From Candidatus Woesearchaeota archaeon (GTDB lineage Archaea; Nanoarchaeota; Nanoarchaeia; Woesearchaeales; JAGVZT01): 17,024 nt of DNA. Position numbers and translations under genes: made by a program. The notes under the pieces were generated by a model. The model did not search any database, was not told the origin of the DNA, and saw only the letters and a list, made by a program, of their open reading frames with translations. This document shows, in pieces, positions 1 through 7,806 of the stretch. Position 1 is the stretch's first letter. Each line of letters begins with the position of its first letter. Where the stretch lies: contig JAFCGF010000038.1 of the NCBI GenBank assembly GCA_017608295.1, positions 1 through 17,024 of the forward strand. Direction: 5' to 3'.

Positions 1-930
1 GGAGAAGAATTCCACCTTGTCCTTGAGGGCAAAACAATCACCAACGATGCAATCGGTCAAGGTTCAGCAACGCGGGAATACGTATTTTCCTGTGTTTCAA
101 AAACCGCTCAATTGCTGGAGACAGTCAACGAGCGCATGATTGCCAGCCGCCTGACTGCTTCATTTCCCGCCGGTACCATGGCCTCGGAACTGCTCGACAC
201 AATCATGTATAATATCGGCCCATGGTCGCTGAGTGTTTCCGATTTTCCTGTCGGTACCAAGACAATTGAGTGGGATGATACGCCGCGAGCAACAGCCCTT
301 CGACAAATCTTCCCCGGCGGCAGCGAGCTGGATCAGGAATGGGTGATCAACACTTCAGCGACCGGCACTCTGGAAATCAGCCGTTTTTTTGGCAGCATTG
401 TTCCGGAGCTGCTATCTGATGCGGAACCGGACAAAACTATCCATTGTTCATCAAAATCATTGACACCGCCGGAGGGATTGTTGTATACTGAGGTTAGAGT
501 CAGTAATTACAGCCAAGAGGCGGGCGCGACCGGGCTGACCTTGGAGGTTCACGAAAACGGAGATGGCACAGGCGAGTTTCATATTTATTCCGTTCCATTT
601 ACAGATCAAGTTGAGCTTGATACCTCGGCTGTTTCCGGGCTAGTTGTAGCGAGAGTGGGGGTTGAGGAAGTAGAGGTCACCGACAAAGATGTCGAATTTG
701 TTGACGGCACGGCCAGTACTTCCAAGCCAATTTATTCAGCTGTTGAGATTGACTGGCTGAATAATGACAATCTTAACCCGGTGATAGCAGCAGAAAATAG
801 AACGTTGATGACCGAGGCAGAACCACTTAATTCAGTCGGAAACGCAACCTACACGACCAAACTAATAAAATACACCTACAGTAACGGGCGCGGTAATGTT
901 GCTCAGGTTCAAGCGAGGTATAAAAAATGA
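1..930 (+). CDS. Tail/baseplate-like structural protein, 5'-truncated
   Basis: The frame is open from the first base, so the start lies upstream; 309 residues are visible. TTG at 112 is only an internal codon. No family was recognised for certain. The visible part begins with a beta-rich stretch, followed by a helix-like segment and a repeated pattern of short strands (IEWDDT, EWVINTSATGTLEISRF) that resembles domains of siphophage tail-hub and baseplate proteins. The C-terminal half is acidic and predicted all-beta. It is followed after 13 bases by the next gene and lies a few small genes upstream of the tail fibre, which fits a virion role. Gene order and composition support a tail assignment; the exact part is inference. 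Confidence 0.6.
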   Translation, partial: GEEFHLVLEGKTITNDAIGQGSATREYVFSCVSKTAQLLETVNERMIASRLTASFPAGTMASELLDTIMYNIGPWSLSVSDFPVGTKTIEWDDTPRATALRQIFPGGSELDQEWVINTSATGTLEISRFFGSIVPELLSDAEPDKTIHCSSKSLTPPEGLLYTEVRVSNYSQEAGATGLTLEVHENGDGTGEFHIYSVPFTDQVELDTSAVSGLVVARVGVEEVEVTDKDVEFVDGTASTSKPIYSAVEIDWLNNDNLNPVIAAENRTLMTEAEPLNSVGNATYTTKLIKYTYSNGRGNVAQVQARYKK

Positions 931-943
931 AAGGATCAAGTAT

Positions 944-1303
944 ATGACCAATTACAGTGATAGCATTTGTAGAGATTGCCTGCACGATGAGCCTTACTGT
1001 AAGTGCGGGGGTAGGCCAAATTATGTCCGTTCTACCGTTCCCAATAAACCAACCGCACCTCCGCCTCGCCCGCCAAAGCTGCGAATGAGAGACAGTGGTT
1101 GTAATAAGCTTTCTCTCGCAGAAACCATTTTGATGAATGAAAATAAGTCTCTTCATAAACTGATAAGGCGGTGCGAATTAGATAATGCTGAGCGATTATG
1201 TCACGTACTTGAGCGCGCTACACGCGAGCACTTCAAATTATTGCGTGATATCGATCCTACTGTATTTGATTATATTAAGGGAGTAATAAATGAAATCCAC
1301 TGA
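944..1303 (+). CDS. Small Cys4 and proline-rich protein, unknown function
   Basis: A protein of 119 residues. ATG at 944 is preferred over upstream in-frame starts because AAGGA sits 8 bases before it and it avoids overlapping the previous gene. The N-terminus carries Cys9, Cys12, Cys19 and Cys21 (CxxC, then CxC), a likely zinc knuckle. Residues about 22-45 are basic and proline-rich (PTAPPPRPP) and look disordered. The C-terminal half looks helical. It sits inside the tail operon, but a zinc knuckle with a flexible linker is not typical of a tail protein. It could be a small regulator or an assembly factor. I recognise no family. Confidence 0.7.
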   Translation: MTNYSDSICRDCLHDEPYCKCGGRPNYVRSTVPNKPTAPPPRPPKLRMRDSGCNKLSLAETILMNENKSLHKLIRRCELDNAERLCHVLERATREHFKLLRDIDPTVFDYIKGVINEIH

Positions 1304-1309
1304 GAATAT

Positions 1310-1852
1310 ATGACCAAAGTAACAACGCTCCTTCACCCACAATCATCGGCTGAGGTCTCCGATTCCCAGCCATTCCTCGACCCAGTCGAGCACCCGGACG
1401 GCAATATCGCTCCGGGCGATGCTATCTTTCTGCTGTTTCAGACTCCGACCGGAACGGAATACGACCATGGAGTTGCGAGCGATGGGCAGTCACTGACCAA
1501 TAAGGGGGATGTCCAACGCGAGCAGCTTCAGGCCGGTCTGGAACTTACAAATAACACGCGAGAAATCGCACTGACCTACAGGCCGACAGGTACCCCAAAG
1601 GTTATTTTTTTTGGAAGAACTCTCAACTTAGATATCAGTAAACTCAGGGGCGGCGTGGTTTCTCCATTGAAATACGATGGTGAACCTATCAAATTCAACG
1701 TGACCTATCAAGCAGAATTTAAACAACTCAAACATACCCCTGCACACCCGACGCTGGTTGATACGGATCTGGGCGGAATCCTACATGAGGACTACAGAGG
1801 GCAAGGTGATCATGCGAGTTGGCCTGTGGTATACGAAATAACATATGGCTAA
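1310..1852 (+). CDS. Putative virion protein, unknown function
   Basis: A protein of 180 residues starting at ATG 1310, seven bases after the previous stop, with a weak GAG 5 bases upstream. The sequence is soluble, mildly acidic and beta-rich, with no signal peptide, membrane segment or Cys cluster. The middle (ALTYRPTGTPKVIFFGRTLNLDI) alternates short strands, and the C-terminal part (FNVTYQAEF, then WPVVYEITYG) ends in a strand-like Tyr-rich segment. Position between a baseplate-like gene and the tail fibre suggests a small tail-tip, baseplate or fibre-attachment part. That role is inferred from gene order only. Confidence 0.7.
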   Translation: MTKVTTLLHPQSSAEVSDSQPFLDPVEHPDGNIAPGDAIFLLFQTPTGTEYDHGVASDGQSLTNKGDVQREQLQAGLELTNNTREIALTYRPTGTPKVIFFGRTLNLDISKLRGGVVSPLKYDGEPIKFNVTYQAEFKQLKHTPAHPTLVDTDLGGILHEDYRGQGDHASWPVVYEITYG

Positions 1853-2177
1853 TATCAATATCATACGTAAACTGTCTGGCATACCCGCCGAGGAGTTGAT
1901 CACGAAGGAGGTGGTCGATGAGTTGATCGTCTCCCCGCAGATTGCCGAGGGCCGGGCGCAATATATACTGGACAGGCAGGGTCGCAAGTGGTTTGTTTTG
2001 GCCGCCACCACTCAGGCGACCGTGATGCTAAACAGGCTGGATGTTATAGAATTTTGGCTTGATGGGGAGCGGGAAATTGGTTTTTTTCCGTCGCATCCCC
2101 ATGGCCGGAAACAAATATCGCAGGGCAAATCTAGTATGAGCTGGGACATGACAATTTTATTTTTAGAGGGATTATGA
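1845..2177 (+). CDS. Small tail-operon protein, unknown function
   Basis: A protein of 110 residues. Its ATG at 1845 overlaps the previous stop by eight bases (ATGGCTAA), so translation is probably coupled; no good ribosome site is visible. The N-terminal third is helical and acidic (AEELITKEVVDELI), and the middle (RKWFVLAATTQATVMLNRLDVIEFWLDG) looks like an alpha/beta core. There are no Cys residues or membrane segments. I do not recognise it. Coupling on both sides suggests it is made in fixed ratio with its neighbours. Confidence 0.65.
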   Translation: MANINIIRKLSGIPAEELITKEVVDELIVSPQIAEGRAQYILDRQGRKWFVLAATTQATVMLNRLDVIEFWLDGEREIGFFPSHPHGRKQISQGKSSMSWDMTILFLEGL

Positions 2178-2410
2178 GCAAGGGAATGATAATTGGGAAT
2201 GCATTTGATCAATATCGAGTTCATACCATTGATGATCGTGGATGGTGTATCGCTCAACTCTATGGTGAGTTACGTGTAGGGATGTGGTATTTGCAGCATA
2301 ATGGCACATTACATAATACTGTTAATGGGCACAGTGGTGGTTTCTATCCTACCTCACAATCTGCTATCCGGTTTCTACATAGTTACTTACGGAGACGATC
2401 AATCTCATGA
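2174..2410 (+). CDS. Small tail-operon protein, unknown function
   Basis: A protein of 78 residues joined to the previous gene by an ATGA overlap and to the tail fibre by a second ATGA overlap at 2407-2410. GAGGG lies 3 bases before the start. The sequence is rich in aromatic residues, Gly and His (GMWYLQHNGTLHNTVNGHSGG) and ends in a basic tail (LRRRSIS). No known domain is visible. It may be a small adaptor or chaperone translated with the fibre; that is inferred from coupling alone. Confidence 0.6.
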   Translation: MSKGMIIGNAFDQYRVHTIDDRGWCIAQLYGELRVGMWYLQHNGTLHNTVNGHSGGFYPTSQSAIRFLHSYLRRRSIS

Positions 2411-5400
2411 GCAACTTCAAACGCCTCGACTTAAAATTTACAACCGCGCTGGAACCGGTCGTTTATCTCGTGCCGTCCGATAATTACGACCCGACCGGTA
2501 AGGATGGGCGGTTGATTATCCGGTCAACCGCTGGCGTTGAGTTGTTCAACAAGATTGGGGCTGCGGCGGGGATCACTGTTGTTGACCATGTGCTGACGGA
2601 TGATATTTTGTTTCCGGATGGCAGTTCTATCGCGGAGGGTGAGACTGTTAAGGCGTTTCGGATCGCTCCTGATTTGTCTGGGTTGGCCGTGGCTGATCCG
2701 TTAAATGTATCAATGAAGCGCAATTGGTATGGGTTCACCCCGGAGATTGATAAAACCGGCTGGGGGCTGGAGGGCCACTGGGATATTTATCCTGATACCG
2801 GCCCGGTTCCTCACTGTAACGACAACGCTGAGACCGGGGTTCAGGTTAGCGGGTCGGTTCAGGTTGGCGTGTTTTTTCCGGGAACGCAAGGAGAGAGGGG
2901 GGATACTGGCTCGCCGGGTGCGCCAAACCCAGAGGATTATGCACTGATTGCAAATGTGCTTGTGCTGGATAACACGGTACCGTTCATGCCAGTTAATGAT
3001 TATGAACCAGTAACTAAAATTTATCAGGATCTGAGTTTTTCCGCTCATTTGACTGCTTATAATCATGACGATATTGATACGGCACTTCAGCCGGGTGATG
3101 CTCTTGATAATCTCGATACAACAGTGACCGGGGCGGAGCTTGATGCGGATCATACAAAACTCATCGGGATAAATGACGGTGCAACGGCTAATAGTCCTGA
3201 TGCCACATTGCTTGACCGGTCGAACCACACCGGTACACAGGCGGCATCAACAATTAGTGATTTTGACACCGAGGTATCCGGCAATGGTTCGGTTGCCGCT
3301 AACACAGCAAAAGTTTCCGCAGACGGTTCAGTTACCACTCACAATGATGTGACAGATGCAGGTAGTGGATTAATAACCACAGCAGCAGAAAGGGTCGCTT
3401 GGAATGCCAAACAGAATGCATTGACGTTTGATCTCGTGCCAACCGATGCCAGTACCAACCCGGTTGAGAGTAATGGGGTTTTTGACGCTTTTGTCACTCA
3501 TGAGGCACACGAGGATTCCCACGCAAACACAGAACAAACCCTAACAAATAAAACAATTGGACTGCTTGATAACCATGTTGAGTCGCCCTATGTAGCGCAA
3601 AAGGTCAAATCAGCACTCCCAGGCGGAATAGCCGCCGGAATAGCGGTAACTTTCGAGAGTATCAATCCCGGAACTGAAATTTACACGGTGCACCCAACAG
3701 ACCATACCGCCGAATTTACTAACGGGATTTTAACAACAGACCTGCCCGACGACTCCGCAATAGGCGTGGCCGTGCAGGTTGGGCGAGCTGAAAAATTACC
3801 CATTTGGGATGCTTCGTGGGTCGCTGGTGTAACAATTCTTTTTGTTAATGGTTCTGGTGTGCTCGTTTCAGACTGTCCAATCGCGCCGGACAATGCGCAA
3901 CCTGTTGCCCTCGTAATACGTAAAACCGGTTCCACAACCGACCTGCACATATTGATTGGCCCGTCATTACAACACGCCGCCGATGTGCAATTATTAACCG
4001 GATCAGGTACCCCAGTAGTTAATAACCTCCAATCCTATTTAACAAATATTGGCAGTTCTGGTTTTTTTGATGGTGGTGAGGTTACGGATGCAGGCGGCGG
4101 ACAGGTTGCCGTCGCCGTATTATCAGGCATGATCCGCGACACGGCGGATTCAACCGCAGAATTAAAATCATTTGCATCGACCGGAACTGTAGGGATCGCA
4201 ATCCCCACAGACACAGTAAGATATATTTTTTGCAATAACTCTGGAGTGATAAGTGTTGATGTAAATGAATTTTTAGAAGCGGAAAACTTGATATTGATTG
4301 GATGGGCTGTCAATGAGGCTGGGGTAATTGTTCATGTCGGAAATCTTGGTGTCCGTCTTGATGAGTCGATTGGGCAAGCTGGTCGATTTATCCGCAGGGT
4401 ACATTCAATCACTCGCGATAAACGCCGCGGTGGGTTATTTTTCGGAAACTCAGGAACGCGAAATATAATTGTGTCCATGGGGGTACTATGGTGGGGACGC
4501 ACCGAGTACCCTATTAGCGCAAAAGACACATCCGGGGCCGACACATTCGATATCTACTCCTCCTCTGGAAAAGAGGCATCTGATGTGCAGCAGTGGCCGA
4601 ATCTCCAGTATGATAACGGTGGGACACTGACCAACTTAGGGGCAAACAAATGGGGTGTGTTATGGTTTTACCTCGAAACTGATGAGGATATTATATGTGT
4701 GTATGGTACAGCAGTATACAATACACAGGCTGCGGCGGCACTGGCGGAGGAACCTCTCAGTAGCGTCCCGGATCGAGTCACAGCAAGTGGTGTGTTAGCA
4801 GCAAGATTAATTTTTAAATCCGGCGACGGTGCCTCAGCGTGGTCTTCCGCTTTCAAAACTGCCTTTTCCGGGGTCGCTGTGTCTGACCATGCTGATTTGT
4901 CTGGCATTGGTATAAAAACACATGCCGAATTAGACATACATTTAGGCAGCATTATTAACCCTCACGGCGTAACCAAAACGCAAGTTGGTTTAGGGAATGT
5001 AGATAATACAGCTGATCTATTTATAAAAGCGGCTTCAAATATTACGCTTGTAACTAGTTCTGATTTACTTGGTTTGGGTGTAACTCCAACTGCTAAATTG
5101 CATGCTAAAGGCTCAGGCTCAACTAATGCTACGTATGCTTTGAAGATTGATAACTCCAGCAGTGTTCCTCTAATGTCAATACAAAATGATGGTCAAACAT
5201 CTTTTTATAGTACAATTTCATCACTTTCCAATATTTTTGAGTGGTATTCTGGTTCTTCTACTCTAAGAAGTCAAATATCTGGATATGGAGGGCAAAGTTG
5301 GTTCCTCGGAAATGAGGAAGGAGAAGCAGGGAGGATAGTTTATTCCACCCCAGCAGGATTTCCTGGTATTGTATTTTTTGATACGCTTGGGGCAAATAGA

Positions 5401-5715
5401 AATCAAATTAAATCTATTCATGGAGTTGGATTGGCAATGGCGGCCAGTTTAACTAGCAGTCCCGGAGCAGACAGATTATTTGTTGTTCCTGATGGTGTAG
5501 GCATAAATAAAAGCTCAGTATCCGCTGAATTACACATAAAAGGCTCCGGTACTACAAGCGCAACATACGCTTTGAAAATAGATGATAGTTCTGATAACAC
5601 TTTATTGTATGTTCGAGACGATGGCGTAGTAATGATGGAAGGTTTACCAACCGCAAGTGCAGGCTTACCAACTGGTGCTTTATGGTCAAACGCAGGCGTA
5701 ATTAATATAGTTTAA
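2407..5715 (+). CDS. Phage tail fibre protein
   Basis: A protein of 1102 residues, the largest gene here. The N-terminal ~150 residues are a likely tail-attachment domain. A short collagen-like run of five Gly-x-y triplets follows (about residues 159-173, starting GTQGERGDT). Around 241-290 there are repeat motifs common in phage fibres (AELDADHTKLIGINDGATA and NHTGTQAASTISDFD), and at about 850-870 the fibre motif PHGVTKTQVGLGNVDNT. Two related modules begin near residues 897 and 1041 (KGSGSTNATYALKIDNSSS and KGSGTTSATYALKIDDSSD). The extreme C-terminus (GLPTGALWSNAGVINIV) resembles short fibre tips. No S74 chaperone follows. The 3' part, from roughly 4900 on, is AT-richer than the rest, suggesting a swapped receptor-binding end. 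Expected role: host recognition. Confidence 0.88.
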   Translation: MSNFKRLDLKFTTALEPVVYLVPSDNYDPTGKDGRLIIRSTAGVELFNKIGAAAGITVVDHVLTDDILFPDGSSIAEGETVKAFRIAPDLSGLAVADPLNVSMKRNWYGFTPEIDKTGWGLEGHWDIYPDTGPVPHCNDNAETGVQVSGSVQVGVFFPGTQGERGDTGSPGAPNPEDYALIANVLVLDNTVPFMPVNDYEPVTKIYQDLSFSAHLTAYNHDDIDTALQPGDALDNLDTTVTGAELDADHTKLIGINDGATANSPDATLLDRSNHTGTQAASTISDFDTEVSGNGSVAANTAKVSADGSVTTHNDVTDAGSGLITTAAERVAWNAKQNALTFDLVPTDASTNPVESNGVFDAFVTHEAHEDSHANTEQTLTNKTIGLLDNHVESPYVAQKVKSALPGGIAAGIAVTFESINPGTEIYTVHPTDHTAEFTNGILTTDLPDDSAIGVAVQVGRAEKLPIWDASWVAGVTILFVNGSGVLVSDCPIAPDNAQPVALVIRKTGSTTDLHILIGPSLQHAADVQLLTGSGTPVVNNLQSYLTNIGSSGFFDGGEVTDAGGGQVAVAVLSGMIRDTADSTAELKSFASTGTVGIAIPTDTVRYIFCNNSGVISVDVNEFLEAENLILIGWAVNEAGVIVHVGNLGVRLDESIGQAGRFIRRVHSITRDKRRGGLFFGNSGTRNIIVSMGVLWWGRTEYPISAKDTSGADTFDIYSSSGKEASDVQQWPNLQYDNGGTLTNLGANKWGVLWFYLETDEDIICVYGTAVYNTQAAAALAEEPLSSVPDRVTASGVLAARLIFKSGDGASAWSSAFKTAFSGVAVSDHADLSGIGIKTHAELDIHLGSIINPHGVTKTQVGLGNVDNTADLFIKAASNITLVTSSDLLGLGVTPTAKLHAKGSGSTNATYALKIDNSSSVPLMSIQNDGQTSFYSTISSLSNIFEWYSGSSTLRSQISGYGGQSWFLGNEEGEAGRIVYSTPAGFPGIVFFDTLGANRNQIKSIHGVGLAMAASLTSSPGADRLFVVPDGVGINKSSVSAELHIKGSGTTSATYALKIDDSSDNTLLYVRDDGVVMMEGLPTASAGLPTGALWSNAGVINIV
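5095..5643 (+). repeat. Two-copy internal repeat in the tail fibre C-terminus
   Basis: Two copies of an about 37-residue module start at 5095 and 5527, 432 bases apart. Both read LHxKGSG(S/T)TxATYALKID(N/D)SS followed by a hydrophobic strand and DG. The nucleotide sequences have diverged while the protein pattern is kept, so this is an old structural duplication and not a recent slip. Similar modules occur ahead of receptor-binding or chaperone tips in large fibres. Confidence 0.75.
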
Positions 5716-5737
5716 TTTATAACAAGGCACCACCTCT

Positions 5738-6178
5738 ATGTCAAAAACAATATGCTCTGCCGTGTTCCTTGTACTGCTCGCCACTGGCACCGGTGCGCTG
5801 TCGGCGGATAACAAACGACTGGATGACCTTGAGGAGCGCATGGATGCGGCTGAATTTCAAGGTGCGCCGACAGCCGCCGATAGCGCAAATCGAGAAATAG
5901 GCCACCTGCTGTTTGAATTTCGCGATGAATGGCGAGATTCCTTGGCGGAAATGAAATTTCTTAGGAAAGACATCAATTTAAATACGCATGAACGAACGGC
6001 AAATACCCGACAGATAGGAATCAATAGAGGGGATATTAAAAGCAATAGTGCGGGAATATCATTAAATACTGGATTACTCATCGTGTTGGCTGGCCTTATA
6101 GGTTGGATTGTGAGAAAAATGAAGAGTAACCCGGACAAGAAGAAAAAAGAAAAATCAAGAATTATCACAGGAAGGTGA
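5738..6178 (+). CDS. Small membrane protein with coiled-coil ectodomain; possible lysis protein
   Basis: A protein of 146 residues. Residues 5-22 form a hydrophobic N-terminal segment that could be a signal peptide (ending near ALSA) or an anchor. Residues 25-105 are polar and helical with coiled-coil character (RLDDLEERMDAAEF and on). Residues 111-125 are a second membrane segment (TGLLIVLAGLIGWIV) followed by a very basic tail rich in Lys. The layout of helical rod, membrane span and basic tail resembles XhlA-type or holin-accessory proteins, but the extra N-terminal hydrophobic segment is unusual. The start has only a weak ribosome site. Role in lysis is inferred from architecture and position after the fibre. 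Confidence 0.7.
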   Translation: MSKTICSAVFLVLLATGTGALSADNKRLDDLEERMDAAEFQGAPTAADSANREIGHLLFEFRDEWRDSLAEMKFLRKDINLNTHERTANTRQIGINRGDIKSNSAGISLNTGLLIVLAGLIGWIVRKMKSNPDKKKKEKSRIITGR

Positions 6179-6181
6179 ATC

Positions 6182-6823
6182 ATGGGTAAAGTAGGCAAAA
6201 CGAGAGATCAGTGGGGGAAGTTTATCGGCACCGTGGGTCTGTGCGTCGGCTCAGGAATCCTCGCTGGGCAATACGCTGTGCTGGGCGATATGACAAACAT
6301 GCTCGTTGCAGGTGTTTTTTTAGCACCACTCGGCGCATATGGCAATAAGGTTCGCCGGTTTGGGGCGGATGTGCGGTACAGGGCAGGCAAGTTACAGCGT
6401 ACGGGTGATGGCGGTCAGGATCAATGGACAGTTATCGTCGCAAAGCACTGGGTGCCATTTTGGAGGTCACCGCTAGACCATTTTAAACTCCCGTTCCATG
6501 CGACCGAGGTCACGGTTGACACTGGCGGGTATGCAGCCGGATCGGTGAGGTGCGGCAAGCGTCCAATTACAGTGATTGCTGGGCACGAAAAAACCGTTGT
6601 GCCAATCGGCAGTGACGATTCTGCACCATCAGCAACAAGGCATGAGGTTGCTCGCCTTGCAACCGTAGCCGTCAAGGCTGATATTGGCATGCGTAATATT
6701 ATGGCCTCTGATACTGGCTATGATGATCTGACAAAATTCCAGCGTCAAAAAATGAGTGAGAATGACTTTTATAAACTGCTCGGTTTATGTATCCTGAAGC
6801 GCGATGGATTAAAGTTGTCATAG
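6182..6823 (+). CDS. Protein with two N-terminal membrane segments, unknown function
   Basis: A protein of 213 residues, four bases after the previous gene, with a good AGGAAGG ribosome site. Two hydrophobic segments at about residues 14-34 (FIGTVGLCVGSGILAGQYAVL) and 38-54 are separated by a tight acidic turn. A basic stretch follows (NKVRRFGADVRYRAGK), then a soluble domain of about 140 residues. The double span resembles a holin hairpin, but the long soluble domain is not typical of holins. It is the last gene of the tail operon. It may act in lysis with its neighbour or be an inner-membrane accessory protein. Confidence 0.65.
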   Translation: MGKVGKTRDQWGKFIGTVGLCVGSGILAGQYAVLGDMTNMLVAGVFLAPLGAYGNKVRRFGADVRYRAGKLQRTGDGGQDQWTVIVAKHWVPFWRSPLDHFKLPFHATEVTVDTGGYAAGSVRCGKRPITVIAGHEKTVVPIGSDDSAPSATRHEVARLATVAVKADIGMRNIMASDTGYDDLTKFQRQKMSENDFYKLLGLCILKRDGLKLS

Positions 6824-6829
6824 TACCAA

Positions 6830-6858
6830 CTCGCCCTGCGCGTATTTCGCAGAGCGAG
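6830..6858. terminator. Inverted repeat between convergent operons, possible weak terminator
   Basis: Arms CTCGCCCTGCG and CGCAGAGCGAG pair over 11 bases with one mismatch around a 7-base loop, seven bases after the stop of the + operon. No T-run follows on either strand, so it is not a classical intrinsic terminator. A second dyad (TATCAGG and CCTGATA, 8-base spacer, roughly 6873-6894) follows. Both sit where two convergent operons must end. Confidence 0.4.
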
Positions 6859-6904
6859 GCCGTGATAATCCGATATCAGGTCAACCTGCCTGATAAAGTC
6901 GGTG

Positions 6905-7081
6905 TTATTCTTCACTGTCCAGTTCTTTCTTGACTTCTGGCCAGCACTGCGGGCAGTAATGCCCCTCAGAGAGATCATGCACATGCCAGCCTGCGTGGAT
7001 AACATCGCCTTCCGTGTCGCCATAAATCTCCACAGATCGACAGCAGTCAAGAGCATCACATGTCATTATTATTTTTATCAT
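6905..7081 (-). CDS. Tiny Cys-rich zinc-finger-like protein, 58 residues
   Basis: ATG at 7081 has AGGGGA 7 bases upstream and the frame ends in TAA at 6905. The product has Cys8, Cys13, Cys14 and a second pair Cys43/Cys46 in the context HYCPQCW, the usual shape of a small zinc ribbon. Between the two halves is an acidic stretch and a His-rich segment (HAGWHVHDL). The C-terminus is charged (EVKKELDSEE). It is the last gene of the operon headed by the ADP-ribosyltransferase-like protein and starts 13 bases after the preceding gene. The function is unknown; a small nucleic-acid or protein adaptor is likely. The product is too short for many gene finders. Confidence 0.75.
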   Translation of the reverse strand: MIKIIMTCDALDCCRSVEIYGDTEGDVIHAGWHVHDLSEGHYCPQCWPEVKKELDSEE

Positions 7082-7094
7082 GGTAAATTCCCCT

Positions 7095-7268
7095 TTAAAG
7101 TCTCCGCTGAATACGCAAAAGCGACTTTACCCTAGATTTGCAAACTGGGTGCACAAGCCCTTTTTGATCATACTTGGCCAATGTCTTATTGATCATCACC
7201 CGTGCTCTCTCCGGATCGCCGTAACTGAGTTTTAGGAAAAGTGCTGCGCTGAATTTCCGGGCGATCAT
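7095..7268 (-). CDS. Small basic protein, 57 residues, unknown function
   Basis: ATG at 7268 overlaps the stop of the preceding 54-residue gene (ATGA), so initiation is likely by coupling; there is no clear ribosome site. The product is helical and strongly basic, with a middle (LSYGDPERARVMINKTLAKY) that reads like a real helical bundle and a basic tail (SRVKSLLRIQRRL). There is one Cys and no membrane segment. Nothing was recognised. Being basic and small, it may bind nucleic acid. The frame stays open for about 25 codons upstream of the ATG without another start codon. Confidence 0.55.
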   Translation of the reverse strand: MIARKFSAALFLKLSYGDPERARVMINKTLAKYDQKGLVHPVCKSRVKSLLRIQRRL

Positions 7269-7429
7269 GATGTCAAAGTCCGGATGTTCAAAACATAAAG
7301 AAAAAACCGTTCGCTCCGGCGATTCAAAAACGTTTTCCGCGCTTCACGAGCCACAGCCCGCCTTCCAATTCTCATCCTTTTTCTGTTCCCCGTTGCCCGG
7401 CCTTGTTTTAGGATTGTTTTCGGTTTCAT
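7265..7429 (-). CDS. Small Arg/Lys-rich protein, 54 residues, unknown function
   Basis: ATG at 7429 has a strong GGAGGG site 5 bases upstream and lies 12 bases after the stop of the ADP-ribosyltransferase-like gene. The product is very basic (GNRKRMRIGRRAVAREARK), probably a single amphipathic helix, and ends in a hydrophobic patch (RFFLYVLNIRTLTS). Its stop overlaps the next start. The strong ribosome site is the best evidence that it is real, since so short a basic frame could arise by chance. Alternatively it may serve mainly as a leader that feeds ribosomes into the next gene. Confidence 0.5.
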   Translation of the reverse strand: MKPKTILKQGRATGNRKRMRIGRRAVAREARKTFLNRRSERFFLYVLNIRTLTS

Positions 7430-7441
7430 TATTCCCTCCGG

Positions 7442-7765
7442 TTAAATTCCTGATATTTCCTCATAATTCTCATAGTATGTATACTGTGCGTTCGGGATAG
7501 GCAGGTCATCATTTATGAAAACTTCAGCGTCATTTTCCAGTGCCTCATCCACATCCACCCAGTCACAACTCTCATTATCGGCCTGTAACGTTATTCCGGT
7601 GTCAATATCGTCGATAGTAATAACCACTCCACAGGAATCATTATTTAATGCATATTCAACAGCCTGCTCATAATTTGCCGTTAGGTAAACCGGGCCATTA
7701 ATTGTGCCACTTGCTTTTATTGAATGAGCATTTTCTCTTGAGGTGCCATGATATAATGCTTTCAT
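7442..7765 (-). CDS. Small ADP-ribosyltransferase-like protein
   Basis: A protein of 107 residues with GGAGA four bases before the ATG. The N-terminus LYHGTS (His6) followed by VYLT (Tyr27) and a helix with AVEYAL resembles the start of the H-Y-E branch of ADP-ribosyltransferase folds (PARP and RNA 2'-phosphotransferase type). The segment AEVFINDDLPIP near the C-terminus matches the place of the third conserved element, with Glu81 as the possible catalytic Glu. At 107 residues it is shorter than most of these enzymes, so it may be a minimal or inactive version. It is the first gene of a separate operon driven by a consensus promoter. Phage members of this fold modify host RNA polymerase, translation or defence proteins; a target here is not visible. 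Confidence 0.6.
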   Translation of the reverse strand: MKALYHGTSRENAHSIKASGTINGPVYLTANYEQAVEYALNNDSCGVVITIDDIDTGITLQADNESCDWVDVDEALENDAEVFINDDLPIPNAQYTYYENYEEISGI

Positions 7766-7806
7766 TTCGATCTCCGTTGAAGTTTTTCTTTCCTTTTCTT
7801 TACCCT

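Noticed and set aside
2407..5715. Tail fibre as target of a diversity-generating retroelement
   Set aside because: No reverse transcriptase and no near-copy template repeat of the fibre 3' end was found in the window.
6769..7059. Open frame of 96 codons on the - strand crossing the convergent gap
   Set aside because: It runs in another frame of the 58-residue Cys-rich gene and into the + strand gene; the shorter frame has the ribosome site and the CxxC pattern.
7267..7500. Open frame of 77 codons on the + strand
   Set aside because: It is antisense to the two small basic genes and the end of the ART-like gene, has no ribosome site, and its protein is of low quality (Phe/Ser/Pro-rich).
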